A DNA stretch of 64,000 nucleotides, from NCBI RefSeq assembly GCF_022695595.1, contig NZ_CP074380.1:4166001-4230000 (forward strand), in the 5' to 3' direction. Below the pieces are notes generated by a model. It saw only the letters and a program-made list of their open reading frames with translations. It was not told the origin of the DNA and ran no database searches. Positions 15,840-23,867 of the stretch are shown one piece after another; position 1 is the stretch's first letter, and the number at the start of each line of letters is the position of its first letter. The position numbers and the translations under genes were made by a program. This stretch comes from Streptomyces sp. MST-110588. Lineage in GTDB: Bacteria; Actinomycetota; Actinomycetes; Streptomycetales; Streptomycetaceae.

Positions 15840-16855
15840 TCGCCGTCCTCCAGTCCCTTCGCGATCTGCAAGAACGCTTCTTCCAGTGACGCCGAGCGCA
15901 CGTCCAGCCCGCGCAGCTCGATCCCCTTGTCCCGTGCCCACACCAGCAGCCCGGTCGCGGCCCGCTGGAGCTCCTGCGTACGCAGCCGTACGGTCCCCCC
16001 GGGGCCGCTCTCGTGGCCGGTGACGCCCAGCTCCGCCAGCGGCGGCAGGTCGCCCACCATGAAGCCCGGCGGCAGCTCGAAGGAGATCTGGGAGGGGTGG
16101 GCGGCCACGACGTCCGCGACCCGCCCCGACGTCGCGATCCGTCCCCGGTGCATGATCGCCAGCCGGTCCGCCAGCTCCTCGGCCTCTTCGAGGTAGTGGG
16201 TGGTCAGCACCACCGTCGTGCCGCCGTCACGCAGCTCGCGCACCAACTCCCAGGTGTCGCGGCGCGCTTCGGTGTCCAGGCCGGTCGTCGGCTCGTCGAG
16301 GAAGAGCACCTCGGGCCGGCCCAGCAGCGCCAGCGCCAGGTCCAGCCGCCGCCGTTCGCCGCCGGAGAGCTGCTTGACCCGTACGTCCCGGCGCCCGGCC
16401 AGTTTGACCAGGCCCAGCGCCTCGTCCACGGGGCGCGCTCCGCTCGTACAGCCGGCCCACATCTGTACGGTCTCCGCGACCGTCAGCTCCGAGGGGAAGC
16501 CGCCCTCCTGGAGCATCACGCCGATGCGGGAGCGGACCTTGGAGCGCTCGGCGTACGGGTCGTGGCCCAGCACACGGACCTGACCGCCGGTCGGCGCCGC
16601 CAGGCCCTCCAGGAGTTCCACGGTGGAGGTCTTGCCCGCACCGTTGGTGCCCAGCAGGGCGAACAACTCGCCGCGGACCACGGAGAAGTCGATGCCGCGT
16701 ACGGCTTCAAAACCCTGCTTGGCCTGCTTACCCGCCCTGCCGCTCCGTTCGCCGGCCGGAATGCCTGGTTTGCTGGTCCTGCCGGCGGCCGGCCCGTAGC
16801 GCCTGCGCAGCCCGGTGACCTGAATCACACTGTCGCTGGAGTCCCCGAAGTTCAT
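15836..16855 (-). CDS. ABC transporter ATP-binding protein (DrrA-like)
   Basis: A 339-aa ATPase. Walker A is LLGTNGAGKTS (residues 68-77), the signature is LSGGERRRLDLALA, Walker B is EVLFLDEPTTGLD, and the switch His is in LTTHYLEEAEELADR. The C-terminal extension of about 80 residues is typical of DrrA-like exporter subunits. Residues about 25-49 are a basic Gly/Lys/Arg-rich insert between the first two strands, unusual for the family. It heads the ABC-kinase-regulator operon. Confidence 0.94.
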   Translation of the reverse strand: MNFGDSSDSVIQVTGLRRRYGPAAGRTSKPGIPAGERSGRAGKQAKQGFEAVRGIDFSVVRGELFALLGTNGAGKTSTVELLEGLAAPTGGQVRVLGHDPYAERSKVRSRIGVMLQEGGFPSELTVAETVQMWAGCTSGARPVDEALGLVKLAGRRDVRVKQLSGGERRRLDLALALLGRPEVLFLDEPTTGLDTEARRDTWELVRELRDGGTTVVLTTHYLEEAEELADRLAIMHRGRIATSGRVADVVAAHPSQISFELPPGFMVGDLPPLAELGVTGHESGPGGTVRLRTQELQRAATGLLVWARDKGIELRGLDVRSASLEEAFLQIAKGLEDGE

Positions 16856-17019
16856 GTCTCAAGACTTCCGCCGGTCCGGGCGTGCGGGCAGTGCGCCCTG
16901 TCATGACCCCGAATGACAAATGTCAGAAGACCCGGAAGGCGAAGACATGGACCGGGGCCGTCCGCCGCCCGCCCCATTGCGTCGCGGCGACGGGTTCTGG
17001 CTGTTGTGGCCGAAAACGC

Positions 17020-17052
17020 GGAGAACCCCGGCCGAAACGACCGGGGTTCTCC
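17020..17052 (-). terminator. terminator after tRNA-Gly(GCC) copy 2
   Basis: GGAGAACCCCGG.C pairs with 17039-17052 over 13 of 14 positions. On the minus strand it is followed by GCGTTTTC. It lies just downstream of the tRNA on that strand. Confidence 0.75.
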
Positions 17053-17059
17053 ATCCCTG

Positions 17060-17132
17060 AGCGGACGACGAGGCTCGAACTCGCGACCTCAACCTTGGCA
17101 AGGTTGCGCTCTACCAACTGAGCTACGTCCGC
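17060..17132 (-). tRNA. tRNA-Gly(GCC), copy 2
   Basis: All 73 nt are identical to 12693-12765. The anticodon is GCC, the cloverleaf is complete and no CCA is encoded. The two copies bracket the ABC/two-component operon in direct orientation. Confidence 0.97.
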
Positions 17133-17206
17133 ATGCATCCACCCGGCTTTCACCGAGCGGCGCGACAGCTACTCTACCTGATCCATTCGGTTCGGTGAGC
17201 AGTCAG

Positions 17207-17278
17207 AGCGGGTGACAGGGATCGCACACTGCGCCTCCCTCTTGGAAAGAGGGCGCTCTACTACTGAGCTACACCCGC
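17207..17278 (-). tRNA. tRNA-Gly(TCC) with non-standard D-loop and T-arm
   Basis: The acceptor (GCGGGTG/CACCCGC), D-stem (GCTC/GAGC) and anticodon stem (CCCTC/GAGGG around TCC) are perfect. The rest is odd. The D-loop AGTAGTA lacks the G18-G19 pair (A in place of G18). The T-loop reads TGCGATC with G in place of the universal U55. The T-stem CAGTG/CCTGT forms only one Watson-Crick pair and one G-U in the standard register; a shifted register gives four pairs with an enlarged loop. It sits 74 bp upstream of tRNA-Gly(GCC) and is probably co-transcribed with it. Confidence 0.9.
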
Positions 17279-17472
17279 GTGACTCCGTGAGGTCCGGCCT
17301 TTCGGCCTCGCCCCTCGGCGTGTTCCAGACTCTAGCTGATCAGTGGGGGTGCAGCGCAAGTCGCCGGTGGGCGGCGGCCCGACGGAGGCCGGCGGGGGCG
17401 CGAGGGCCCGCCGCCGGGGTCCGCTCCGGTGGTTCCCTCCGGCGATTCACTCCGGCGGTCCGCCGTCGTCCG

Positions 17473-17793
17473 CTAGTGGTTGGCGGCGTTGAACGCCTCG
17501 TAGACCTTCTTCGGGATCCGGCCGCGCGGCGGCACGTCCATCTGGTGGGAACGGGCCCAGGCCCGTACGGCGGCGGGGTCGGGGTTCACGGAGGTGTGGT
17601 GGTACGCCTTGCCGGACTTCGACCGCTTGCGGCCCGCCTCCACGAAGGGGGCGAGGACGCCGCGCAGTTTCTTCGCATTGGCGGGATTGAGGTCGATCTC
17701 GTACGAGTTCCCGTCCAATCCGAAGGTGACCGTCTCTGCGGCTTCTCCGCCGTCGATGTCGTCGGAGATCGTGACTACTACGCGCTGCGCCAC
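17473..17793 (-). CDS. lsrL: Lsr2-family nucleoid-associated protein
   Basis: A 106-aa xenogeneic-silencer-type protein. The N-terminal oligomerisation region is MAQRVVVTISDDIDGGEAAE then TVTFGLDGNSYEIDLNPANA. The C-terminal DNA-binding region has VRAWARSHQMDVPPRGRIPK, whose RGR grips the AT-rich minor groove. I chose GTG 17793 because AAAGGA sits 9 nt upstream and MAQRV is the family start; the ATG at 17811 overlaps that ribosome site. It lies beside purSQL, as the second Lsr2 paralogue of Streptomyces does. Its upstream DNA has an AT-rich patch, which suits autoregulation. Confidence 0.92.
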   Translation of the reverse strand: MAQRVVVTISDDIDGGEAAETVTFGLDGNSYEIDLNPANAKKLRGVLAPFVEAGRKRSKSGKAYHHTSVNPDPAAVRAWARSHQMDVPPRGRIPKKVYEAFNAANH

Positions 17794-18094
17794 GGATATC
17801 GGTCCTTTCATGCAGCAACCCCGTGTTGACGTGGGGAGATGCCGCAGATCCGGCTGATTGGAATCAATGCTTTTTCATTTGTACAGCGACGGGCATTGCA
17901 TTGTGAAGCCCAGTTAATTTCTTCAGCGTGTCCTGCCGCAATCGGGACCCTAGATCTTTTCGAGGATTTTCCACAGCGCTTAGCGGTGGCCGGTACCGGA
18001 ACGTGACCGGGCCCCCGGTATATCTACTCGCGTAGATTTTCGAACACGGTACTGTGAGGTCACCGCCTTACGCACCACACCACCGGGAGTGCCA
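17794..18094. promoter_or_regulatory. divergent lsrL/purS promoter region
   Basis: The stretch 17862-17925 is strikingly AT-rich for this genome (for example TGCTTTTTCATTTGTACA) and is a plausible Lsr2-type binding region. Near purS, 18022-18037 forms ATCTAC-TCGC-GTAGAT, a perfect 6-bp inverted repeat and candidate purS operator. Confidence 0.55.
18022..18037. promoter_or_regulatory. inverted repeat upstream of purS
   Basis: ATCTAC (18022-18027) and GTAGAT (18032-18037) are perfectly inverted around TCGC, 57 bp before the purS start, where a repressor could overlap the promoter. The same motif was not noticed upstream of purD, purC or purF. Confidence 0.5.
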
Positions 18095-18340
18095 GTGGCA
18101 CGCGTCGTAGTCGACGTCATGCTCAAGCCGGAGATCCTCGACCCGCAGGGGCAGGCGGTGCAGCGCGCACTGCCACGCCTGGGATTCGAGGGGATCGCCG
18201 ACGTCCGTCAGGGCAAGCGCTTCGAACTGGAAGTGGAGGGGCCGGTCGACGACGCCGCCCTCGCCCGCATCCGTGAGATGGCCCAGACGTTCCTCGCCAA
18301 CACCGTCATCGAAGACTTCACCGTGCGGGTCGACTCATGA
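18095..18340 (+). CDS. purS: phosphoribosylformylglycinamidine synthase subunit PurS
   Basis: An 81-aa small subunit that docks PurQ to PurL in the FGAM synthetase complex. [20 protein letters not shown] and the [15 protein letters not shown] block are family signatures. GTG 18095 is chosen over 18089 because GGGAG (18085-18089) then has correct spacing and the protein begins MARV as in homologues. Its stop overlaps the purQ start (ATGA). Confidence 0.96.
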   Translation: MARVVVDVMLKPEILDPQGQAVQRALPRLGFEGIADVRQGKRFELEVEGPVDDAALARIREMAQTFLANTVIEDFTVRVDS

Positions 18341-19071
18341 CTGCCCACCCGTCACCCACCACCACCCGTCACGGAGGCCCTTTGGGCCGCAGCAATATCC
18401 GGATCGGGGTCATCACCTTCCCCGGCACCTTGGACGACCGTGACAGCCTGCGGGCCGTCCGGCTGGCCGGGGCCGAGGCGGTGCCGCTGTGGCACCGCGA
18501 CAAGGACCTCAAGCAGGTCGACGCCGTGGTCCTGCCCGGCGGCTTCTCCTACGGCGACTACCTGCGGGCCGGTGCCATCTCCCGCTTCTCGCCGGTGATG
18601 GAGACCGTTATCGAGCAGGCCAGGGCCGGAATGCCGGTCCTGGGCATCTGCAACGGCTTCCAGGTGCTCACCGAGACCCACCTGCTGCCCGGCGCCATGC
18701 TGCGCAACAACCACCTCCACTTCGTCTGCCGCGACCAGAAGCTGCGGGTGGAGAACGCGGACACCGCCTGGACCAGCGACTACACGGCCGGCCAGGAGAT
18801 CAGCGTCCCGCTGAAGAACATCGACGGCCGGTACGTCGCCGACGAGCGCACCCTGGACGAACTGGAGGCCGAGGGCCGCGTCGCCTTCCGCTACCTGGAC
18901 GTCAACCCCAACGGGTCGCTGCGCGACATCGCCGGCATCACCAACGCGGCCGGCAACGTCGTCGGCCTGATGCCGCACCCCGAGCACGCCGTCGAGCCGC
19001 TGGTCGGCACGGGCCGCACCGACGGCCTGGGATTCTTCACCTCGATCCTGAAGAAGTTGGTCAACGCATGA
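18337..19071 (+). CDS. purQ: phosphoribosylformylglycinamidine synthase subunit PurQ (glutaminase)
   Basis: A 244-aa class I glutamine amidotransferase that supplies ammonia to PurL. The catalytic triad is nucleophile C105 (GICNGFQVL) with H214 and E216 (MPHPEHAVE). The oxyanion segment is [15 protein letters not shown]. The N-terminus has about 20 extra residues (Thr/His/Pro-rich) before the usual [10 protein letters not shown] start. The ATG overlaps the purS stop, and the purQ stop overlaps the purL start, so the three subunits are translationally coupled. Confidence 0.96.
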   Translation: MTAHPSPTTTRHGGPLGRSNIRIGVITFPGTLDDRDSLRAVRLAGAEAVPLWHRDKDLKQVDAVVLPGGFSYGDYLRAGAISRFSPVMETVIEQARAGMPVLGICNGFQVLTETHLLPGAMLRNNHLHFVCRDQKLRVENADTAWTSDYTAGQEISVPLKNIDGRYVADERTLDELEAEGRVAFRYLDVNPNGSLRDIAGITNAAGNVVGLMPHPEHAVEPLVGTGRTDGLGFFTSILKKLVNA

Positions 19072-21317
19072 CGCTGGACACCGTCAAGCACGCCGCCGGG
19101 ACCCCGGACACCGATCAGCCGTGGGCCGAACTGGGCCTCAAGGCGGACGAGTACGCCCGCATCCGGGAGATCCTGGGCCGCCGTCCCACCGGCGCCGAGC
19201 TGGCCATGTATTCGGTCATGTGGTCCGAGCACTGCTCGTACAAGAGCAGCAAGGTCCACCTGCGGCAGTTCGGCGAGAAGGCCCCGGCGAGCGACGCGCT
19301 GCTGGTGGGCATCGGCGAGAACGCCGGTGTGGTCGACGTCGGCCAGGGCTACGCGGTCACCTTCAAGGTCGAGTCGCACAACCACCCGTCCTACATCGAG
19401 CCCTATCAGGGCGCGGCCACCGGCGTGGGCGGCATCGTCCGCGACATCCTCGCCATGGGCGCCCGCCCCGTCGCCGTCATGGACCCGCTGCGCTTCGGCG
19501 CCGCCGATCACCCCGACACCAAGCGGGTGCTGCCCGGTGTCGTCGCGGGCATCGGCGGCTACGGCAACTGCCTGGGCCTGGCCAACATCGGCGGCGAGGT
19601 CGTCTTCGACCCCTGCTACCAGGGCAACCCGCTGGTCAACGCGCTGTGCGTGGGGGTGATGAAGCACCAGGACATCCACCTGGCCAAGGCGTCCGGCGCC
19701 GGCAACAAGGTCATCCTCTACGGCGCCCGCACCGGCGGCGACGGCATCGGCGGCGTGTCGGTGCTGGCCTCGGAGACCTTCGACGCCACCGGCCCCACCA
19801 AGCGCCCCGCCGTCCAGGTCGGCGACCCCTTCCAGGAGAAGCTGCTCATCGAGTGCACCCTGGAGATCTTCCGCGAGGACCTGGTCACGGGCATCCAGGA
19901 CCTGGGCGGTGCCGGACTGTCCTGCGCCACCAGCGAACTGGCCTCGGCCGGCTCCGGCGGCATGCGGGTGGAGCTGGACACCGTGCCGCTGCGCGACTCC
20001 TCGCTCTCGCCGGAGGAGATCCTCATGAGCGAGTCGCAGGAGCGGATGTGCGCGATCGTCGAGCCGGGCAAGGTCGACCGGTTCCTGGAGATCTGCGAGA
20101 AGTGGGACGTGATCGCCACCGTCATCGGTGAGGTCACCGACGGCGAGCGGCTGGAGATCTTCTGGCACGGCGAGCAGATCGTGGACGTACCGCCGCGCAC
20201 CGTCGCCCACGAAGGCCCGGTCTACGAGCGCCCTTACGCCCGCCCCGAGTGGCAGGACGCACTCCAGGCCGACGACGCGAACGCGCTGCCCCGGCCCGCC
20301 TCGGCCGACGAGCTGCGCGCGCAGGTCCTGAAGCTGGTCGCCTCGCCCAACCAGGCGTCCAAGTCCTGGATCACCGACCAGTACGACCGGTTCGTCCAGG
20401 GCAACACCGTCCTGGCGCAGCCGGAGGACTCCGGCATGGTCCGTATCGACGAGGAGACCGGCCTGGGGGTCGCGCTCGCCACGGACGGCAACGGCCGCTA
20501 CGCCAAGCTGGACCCGTACGCCGGCGCGCAGCTCGCGCTCGCCGAGTCCTACCGCAACGTCGCCGCGACCGGCGCCACGCCGCTGGCCATCTCCAACTGC
20601 CTCAACTTCGGCTCCCCCGAGGACCCGGCGGTCATGTGGCAGTTCGCCGAGGCCACCCGTGGCCTGGCCGACGCCTGCCAGGAGCTGGGCACCCCGGTCA
20701 CCGGCGGCAACGTCTCGCTCTACAACCAGACCGGCGAGGCCGCCATCCACCCCACTCCGGTGGTCGCGGTCCTCGGTGTCATCGACGACGTCAGCCGCCG
20801 TACGCCCCTGGCCTTCACGCAGGAAGGCCAGCTCCTCTACCTCCTGGGCGAGACCAAGGAGGAGCTGGGCGGCTCCGCCTGGTCCCAGGTGATCCACGAC
20901 CACCTGGGCGGCCTGCCGCCGAAGGTGGACCTGGCCCGCGAGAGGCTGCTGGCCGAGATCCTGATCTCGGCCTCCCGCGACGGCATGGCCGACGCGGCGC
21001 ACGACCTGTCCGACGGCGGTCTGATCCAGGCGCTGACCGAGTCCTGCCTGCGCGGTGGCAAGGGTGCCCGCATCGTGCTGCCCGACGGCGCGGACCCGTT
21101 CGTGTTCCTCTTCTCGGAGTCGGCCGGCCGCGCGGTCGTCGCCGTCCCCCGCAGCGAGGAACTGCGCTTCACCGACATGTGCGGCGCCCGTGGTCTCCCG
21201 GCCACCCGCATCGGCGTCATCGACGGCGATTCCCTGGAGGTCCAGGGCCAGTTCGCCATCCCGCTGGACGAACTGCGTACGGCGCACGAGGCCACGCTGC
21301 CGGACCTGTTCGCCTGA
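19068..21317 (+). CDS. purL: phosphoribosylformylglycinamidine synthase subunit PurL
   Basis: The 749-aa synthetase subunit converts FGAR, ATP and PurQ-derived ammonia to FGAM. Visible blocks are [36 protein letters not shown] (nucleotide and metal binding), [16 protein letters not shown], and a second PurM-like half with LNFGSPEDP and [10 protein letters not shown]. The true start is ATG 19068, 4-bp overlapped with purQ; the longer open frame upstream is only a shadow within purQ. A perfect GC hairpin with a T-run follows. Confidence 0.97.
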   Translation: MTLDTVKHAAGTPDTDQPWAELGLKADEYARIREILGRRPTGAELAMYSVMWSEHCSYKSSKVHLRQFGEKAPASDALLVGIGENAGVVDVGQGYAVTFKVESHNHPSYIEPYQGAATGVGGIVRDILAMGARPVAVMDPLRFGAADHPDTKRVLPGVVAGIGGYGNCLGLANIGGEVVFDPCYQGNPLVNALCVGVMKHQDIHLAKASGAGNKVILYGARTGGDGIGGVSVLASETFDATGPTKRPAVQVGDPFQEKLLIECTLEIFREDLVTGIQDLGGAGLSCATSELASAGSGGMRVELDTVPLRDSSLSPEEILMSESQERMCAIVEPGKVDRFLEICEKWDVIATVIGEVTDGERLEIFWHGEQIVDVPPRTVAHEGPVYERPYARPEWQDALQADDANALPRPASADELRAQVLKLVASPNQASKSWITDQYDRFVQGNTVLAQPEDSGMVRIDEETGLGVALATDGNGRYAKLDPYAGAQLALAESYRNVAATGATPLAISNCLNFGSPEDPAVMWQFAEATRGLADACQELGTPVTGGNVSLYNQTGEAAIHPTPVVAVLGVIDDVSRRTPLAFTQEGQLLYLLGETKEELGGSAWSQVIHDHLGGLPPKVDLARERLLAEILISASRDGMADAAHDLSDGGLIQALTESCLRGGKGARIVLPDGADPFVFLFSESAGRAVVAVPRSEELRFTDMCGARGLPATRIGVIDGDSLEVQGQFAIPLDELRTAHEATLPDLFA

Positions 21318-21354
21318 CGCCGGACGCCGCCCGGCCCGGCCTGCGCGCCACCAC

Positions 21355-21396
21355 ACGGCGGCCCGTTCCCTCCCGGGGAGCGGGCCGCCGTCTTTT
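21355..21396 (+). terminator. purSQL terminator
   Basis: ACGGCGGCCCG (21355-21365) pairs with CGGGCCGCCGT (21381-21391), followed by CTTTT. It lies 38 bp after purL and closes the operon. Confidence 0.88.
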
Positions 21397-21434
21397 GCGC
21401 CGCCGCTCGATTCCCGCTCCGCTCTTGCCAGGAA

Positions 21435-21450
21435 TTACGTAATTACGTAA
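21435..21450. promoter_or_regulatory. perfect 16-bp palindrome upstream of the winged-helix gene
   Basis: TTACGTAATTACGTAA is its own reverse complement and is made of two TTACGTAA half palindromes. It ends 9 bp before the GTG at 21460. It is far more AT-rich than its surroundings. Its position over the promoter or leader suggests autorepression by the encoded regulator. Confidence 0.75.
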
Positions 21451-21459
21451 CTTCATATC

Positions 21460-21981
21460 GTGGATCTCGAAGAGCGGGTGGCCGAGCTGGAACGACGACT
21501 CGCGGCCCTGGAGGAACGGCGCGCGGACGGAGCGGGGGACAAGAGCCCCGCCCCGGGCCAGGAGGGCGACGAGCTATGGGCGCTTACCGGCCTGAAGGCC
21601 CAGTTCGCCCAGGCCGGCACCGCGGACGGCGGCGTTCTGTTCACCGGCTCCGTCCGCCTCCCGCAGGGGCAGCACTACGAATGGCAGTACGGCCTGACCA
21701 CGCAGACGCTGCTCGGGCAGGACTGGACCCCGGCCGCCGACGCGTTCGCCGCCCTCGGCCAGCCCGTACGGCTCCGTCTGCTGCACGAGATCCTCGGCGG
21801 ACGTGCCACGGCCGCCGAACTGTCCACGCTGGAAGAGGTCGGCACCACCGGCCAGATCTACCACCACCTGCGGCAACTGACCGCCGCCGGCTGGCTGCAC
21901 ACCGTTTCGAGGGGCCACTACGAGGTCCCGGCGAGCCGCGTGGTCCCACTGCTGGTGATGCTGACCGCCACCCGGCACTGA
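21460..21981 (+). CDS. ArsR-like winged helix-turn-helix regulator
   Basis: A 173-aa protein. It opens with a short Glu/Arg coiled coil (LEERVAELERRLAALEERRA). A middle region WALTGLKAQFAQAG and a WQYGLTTQTLL segment follow. The C-terminal winged helix (about 95-165) has LGQPVRLRLLHEILGGRATA and TTGQIYHHLRQLTAAGWLH, the ArsR recognition pattern. No metal-binding Cys pair is present. The GTG lies close behind the TTACGTAA palindrome, its likely operator. The M23 gene follows after 23 bp, so the two are probably one transcript. Confidence 0.85.
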   Translation: MDLEERVAELERRLAALEERRADGAGDKSPAPGQEGDELWALTGLKAQFAQAGTADGGVLFTGSVRLPQGQHYEWQYGLTTQTLLGQDWTPAADAFAALGQPVRLRLLHEILGGRATAAELSTLEEVGTTGQIYHHLRQLTAAGWLHTVSRGHYEVPASRVVPLLVMLTATRH

Positions 21982-22004
21982 CCACGCCGATACCTGGGGG
22001 AACG

Positions 22005-23867
22005 ATGTCCTTGCGCGCCGTCTGCAGGCTCTCCGGCCGGTTACTCCTGGCCGTCTACCTGGCCATGGTCGTCTCATGGCACTTCCTCGACTTCCCCTTG
22101 TCGTGGTCATGGATCCCCCTCGCGCTCGCCCTCCTCCTGATGTACATGCCAGGCGCCTCCCGCGACACCGCCCCGCCCGCCGCAGCCGCGCCCACAGCCG
22201 CTACCGGCGCCGGCCCGTCCGCAGGCGGTGAACCGCCGGCCGCTCCCGCGTCCGCCGCCCCACGCCCGTACTTCCCGGGCGCCATCGAGGTCGGCCCGCC
22301 CGTCACCGGACGGTGGTCCGCCGCCAACAGCCCTGCCGACAAGGTCCCCAGCCACGGCACCCGCGCCTACGGCCAGACCTTCGCCATCGACATCGTGGCC
22401 GAACCCGACCACCCGTCCCCGGACCGTCCGGGCGCCGACGACCGTGCCCGTCAGCAGTCCGAGGACGGTGCGGGCCCCGCCACCCGGCCCGGCTTCGGGT
22501 GGTGGCCGGTGATGCGCCGCAACGAGGACTTCCCCGCCTTCGGCGCGCCGGTCCTGGCGGTCGCCGACGCCACGGTCGTACGCGCCCGGGACCGTCAGCG
22601 CGACCACCTCAGCCGCAACTCCTACCCAGCGCTCCTGTACATCCTCTTCGAGTCGATGCTCCGGGAGATCGGCGGACCGGGCCGGATCGTCGGCAACCAC
22701 CTCGTCCTCGACCTCGGCGGCGGCACCTACGCCCTGTACGCCCATCTCCGCCGCGGCTCCCTGCTCGTCCGTGAGGGCGACCGGGTACGGGCGGGCCAAC
22801 CGCTGGCCCGCTGCGGGAACTCCGGCAACTCCACCGAGCCCCACGTCCACTTCCAACTGATGGACTCCCCGGACCTGAACACCGCCCGCGGCCTCCCCTT
22901 CCTCTGGCGTGGCATCGGCGTCCCGCGCACCGGCGAGACCTTCACCGCCGACCCCATAGACCCCATCGACCCGATTGACTCCGCCGAGCCCGCCGCCGAG
23001 CCCGCCGTCGTGGCCCCCCCCGCGGTCCGGGCGGCCATGCGGCCCGGCCCGCGCAGTAACCTTCTTTCCATGCCTCCTGCCAGCCGGAAGCCGCGGGCCC
23101 GCAGCTACGACCCCGCCAGGACCCGCGCCGCCGTCACGGCGCAGCTCGCGCACGTACTGGACGCCGTACACGCCCTGGACCCCGGCCAGTTGAAGCTGCC
23201 CACCAGGCTGGGGGACTGGACGGTCGGCGACCTCGTCGCGCACTTCTCGATGGCCGTCGCGCATGTGAGCCGCACCCTTGAGCAGCCCGCGGCGCCCGCC
23301 CAGGACCTGACGCTCGTTCAGTGGCCGTTCGCCGCTGCGCCGCTGGCCGAGCAGGTCGACCAGACCGTACGGAGCATGGCTGCCGCCGCCGACCCCGTCG
23401 ACCTCCTGGACCGTGCCGCCGCTCAGTACGCCGAAGTCGTCCCCGCGGCCCCCGACGACCGGATCGTGGCGACCCGTGTCGGCGCGATGCGGCTGGATGA
23501 CCTTCTGGTCACCCGCTGCCTGGAACTGGTGGTCCACAGTGACGATCTGGCCGCCGCCACCGGCCAGGAGATCCCGTACGACCGGCAGGCGCTGGCCGCC
23601 ACGGTCCGGCTCCTGGCCGACGCGCTCGCCGTCAAGGCCCCCGGCGGCTCGGTCGAGGTCCGCATCCCGCCCTTCGCGGTCGTCCAGTGCGTCGCCGGAC
23701 CCAAGCACACCCGTGGCACCCCGCCCAACGTGGTCGAGACCGACCCGCTGACCTGGATCCGCCTGGCCACGGGCCGTACGACCTGGGCGGAGGCGCGGGA
23801 ATCCGCGGCGGTCGGCGCCAGTGGCGAGCGCGCGGACCTCGGCCCGTACCTGCCGGTCCTGAGCTGA
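22005..23867 (+). CDS. M23 peptidase fused in frame to a mycothiol-dependent isomerase-like domain
   Basis: The literal frame encodes 620 aa. The N-terminus has two membrane helices (about residues 5-45), then a Pro/Ala linker and an M23 LytM-type peptidase domain with SHGTRAYGQTFAIDIV (zinc His and Asp) and EPHVHFQL (HxH). It is therefore a membrane-anchored cell-wall hydrolase with its active domain probably outside. After a DPIDPIDPID repeat there is no stop; the frame continues into a separate TIGR03083-type domain from residue 356. A run of eight C at 23014-23021 lies at the junction, and one extra C would put TAA 23057 in frame. The fusion may thus be a length variant or an error. Confidence 0.75.
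   Translation: MSLRAVCRLSGRLLLAVYLAMVVSWHFLDFPLSWSWIPLALALLLMYMPGASRDTAPPAAAAPTAATGAGPSAGGEPPAAPASAAPRPYFPGAIEVGPPVTGRWSAANSPADKVPSHGTRAYGQTFAIDIVAEPDHPSPDRPGADDRARQQSEDGAGPATRPGFGWWPVMRRNEDFPAFGAPVLAVADATVVRARDRQRDHLSRNSYPALLYILFESMLREIGGPGRIVGNHLVLDLGGGTYALYAHLRRGSLLVREGDRVRAGQPLARCGNSGNSTEPHVHFQLMDSPDLNTARGLPFLWRGIGVPRTGETFTADPIDPIDPIDSAEPAAEPAVVAPPAVRAAMRPGPRSNLLSMPPASRKPRARSYDPARTRAAVTAQLAHVLDAVHALDPGQLKLPTRLGDWTVGDLVAHFSMAVAHVSRTLEQPAAPAQDLTLVQWPFAAAPLAEQVDQTVRSMAAAADPVDLLDRAAAQYAEVVPAAPDDRIVATRVGAMRLDDLLVTRCLELVVHSDDLAAATGQEIPYDRQALAATVRLLADALAVKAPGGSVEVRIPPFAVVQCVAGPKHTRGTPPNVVETDPLTWIRLATGRTTWAEARESAAVGASGERADLGPYLPVLS
23070..23867 (+). CDS. maleylpyruvate isomerase / TIGR03083-family protein (possible independent gene)
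   Basis: If read from the internal ATG this is a 265-aa protein of the DinB-like mycothiol-dependent isomerase group. VTAQLAHVLDAVHALDPGQL, LGDWTVGDLVAHFSMAVAHV (metal-binding His) and LDDLLVTRCLELVVHSDDLA are its blocks. These enzymes use mycothiol, the actinobacterial thiol, for isomerase, detoxification or transfer reactions. No ribosome site precedes the ATG, so expression would depend on leaderless initiation or on the upstream frame. This entry describes the second domain of the fused frame listed just before. Confidence 0.7.
   Translation: MPPASRKPRARSYDPARTRAAVTAQLAHVLDAVHALDPGQLKLPTRLGDWTVGDLVAHFSMAVAHVSRTLEQPAAPAQDLTLVQWPFAAAPLAEQVDQTVRSMAAAADPVDLLDRAAAQYAEVVPAAPDDRIVATRVGAMRLDDLLVTRCLELVVHSDDLAAATGQEIPYDRQALAATVRLLADALAVKAPGGSVEVRIPPFAVVQCVAGPKHTRGTPPNVVETDPLTWIRLATGRTTWAEARESAAVGASGERADLGPYLPVLS

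Noticed and set aside
18891..21356. 821-aa minus-strand ORF opposite purL
   Set aside because: Antisense shadow of a well-recognised enzyme.
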